Source: Pseudomonadota bacterium (lineage in GTDB: Bacteria > Pseudomonadota > Gammaproteobacteria > JAKAQQ01). Taken from it: a DNA stretch of 64,000 nucleotides. The notes beneath the pieces are model-generated. The model was not told the origin of the DNA. It did not search any database and was given only the letters and a program-made list of their open reading frames with translations. The position numbers were made by a program, and so were the translations under genes. The stretch lies in NCBI GenBank assembly GCA_021810635.1, contig JAJZIH010000006.1, positions 42,744-106,743 of the forward strand, given 5' to 3'. Positions 63,926 through 64,000 of this stretch are shown in pieces. How positions within the stretch are numbered: position 1 is the stretch's first letter; the number at the start of each line of letters is the position of its first letter.

Positions 63926-64000
63926 TCAGCCGGATTTGAGATCCTGTTCACGAATGGTGTGGAACAGCTTGTGGCGGGCCTTCTGAAGGCGGTCCGCCGC
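63926..64000 (-). CDS. C-terminal end of an unidentified gene cut by the window edge
   Basis: 24 codons before a TGA at 63926-63928 (AADRLQKARHKLFHTIREQD, then LKSG). Basic, helical. No family assigned. Confidence 0.3.
   Translation of the reverse strand, partial: AADRLQKARHKLFHTIREQDLKSG

Larger units (their letters stand above)
62935..64000. other. Right-end scar region without intact genes
   Basis: After sppA the last kilobase holds only relics: the dehydrogenase fragment, the merR relic with its operator, and two weak open frames. It looks like repeated insertion and decay. Confidence 0.6.

Overview
The window is about 64 kb of GC-rich, densely packed chromosome from a gammaproteobacterium. 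The evidence is gene order typical of that class: TPR gene-lolB, metG-rsxB-nth, purM-purN-DUF3108 divergent from DUF2066-phosphatidyltransferase-hda, and rpsP-rimM-trmD-rplS. The proteins are also of gammaproteobacterial type (LolB, RNase T, GrxD, Hda, homodimeric AceE). The arsenic cassette, metal and acid-related genes, and a tricorn-like protease would suit a deep-branching, chemolithotrophic or acidophilic lineage. I cannot name the genus from the sequence.

Layout. 1-2869: AsmA-like fragment, tRNA-Gly(CCC), a TPR protein and lolB. 2870-10165: a scar-rich stretch holding the most interesting locus, a roughly 6 kb island for oxygen-independent ubiquinone synthesis. It encodes a chorismate-mutase/UbiT fusion, UbiV, UbiU, UbiD and a Rieske homologue without its cluster ligands. 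A 333-bp direct repeat carrying a DksA/TraR-like zinc-finger gene flanks it (left copy truncated, right copy intact), and a textbook FNR-type promoter sits in front of the minus-strand operon. 10251-13826: tRNA-Arg(CCU), a TauE-type exporter and arsRBC. 13935-21324: tricorn-like protease, glgB and dsbD. 22061-26645: a Spy/CpxP-like protein, tyrS, a DUF302 protein and aceF. 26647-30807: aceE, then a dead IS200/IS605-type element.

30852-38617: pyrC, rnt, grxD, a DUF1289 protein, sodB, nadC, nth, rsxB and metG. 39420-43700: an RND efflux pair with its own promoter. 43821-50451: apbC/mrp, dcd, DUF3108, purN, purM, DUF2066, a CDP-alcohol phosphatidyltransferase and hda. 50555-51893: two envelope lipoproteins, a canonical promoter and a terminator. 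52039-60986: two group II PLP-dependent decarboxylases on either side of a block holding a DUF302 gene, a cytochrome c assembly-type membrane protein, rpsP-rimM-trmD-rplS and a TPR protein. 61042-62934: sppA. The right end is scar tissue: an SDR fragment, a merR relic with a mer-type operator, and unidentified partial reading frames.

How the genes work together. The ubi island would let the cell make ubiquinone when O2-dependent hydroxylases cannot work: UbiU-UbiV is the hydroxylase pair, UbiT the lipid-binding accessory, UbiD the decarboxylase. The FNR box fits anaerobic induction. The arsenic genes form one translationally coupled unit. Most of the remainder is housekeeping. Relics of at least three transposon families (ISAzo13-like, IS607-like, IS200/IS605-like) show repeated past invasion of the intergenic regions.
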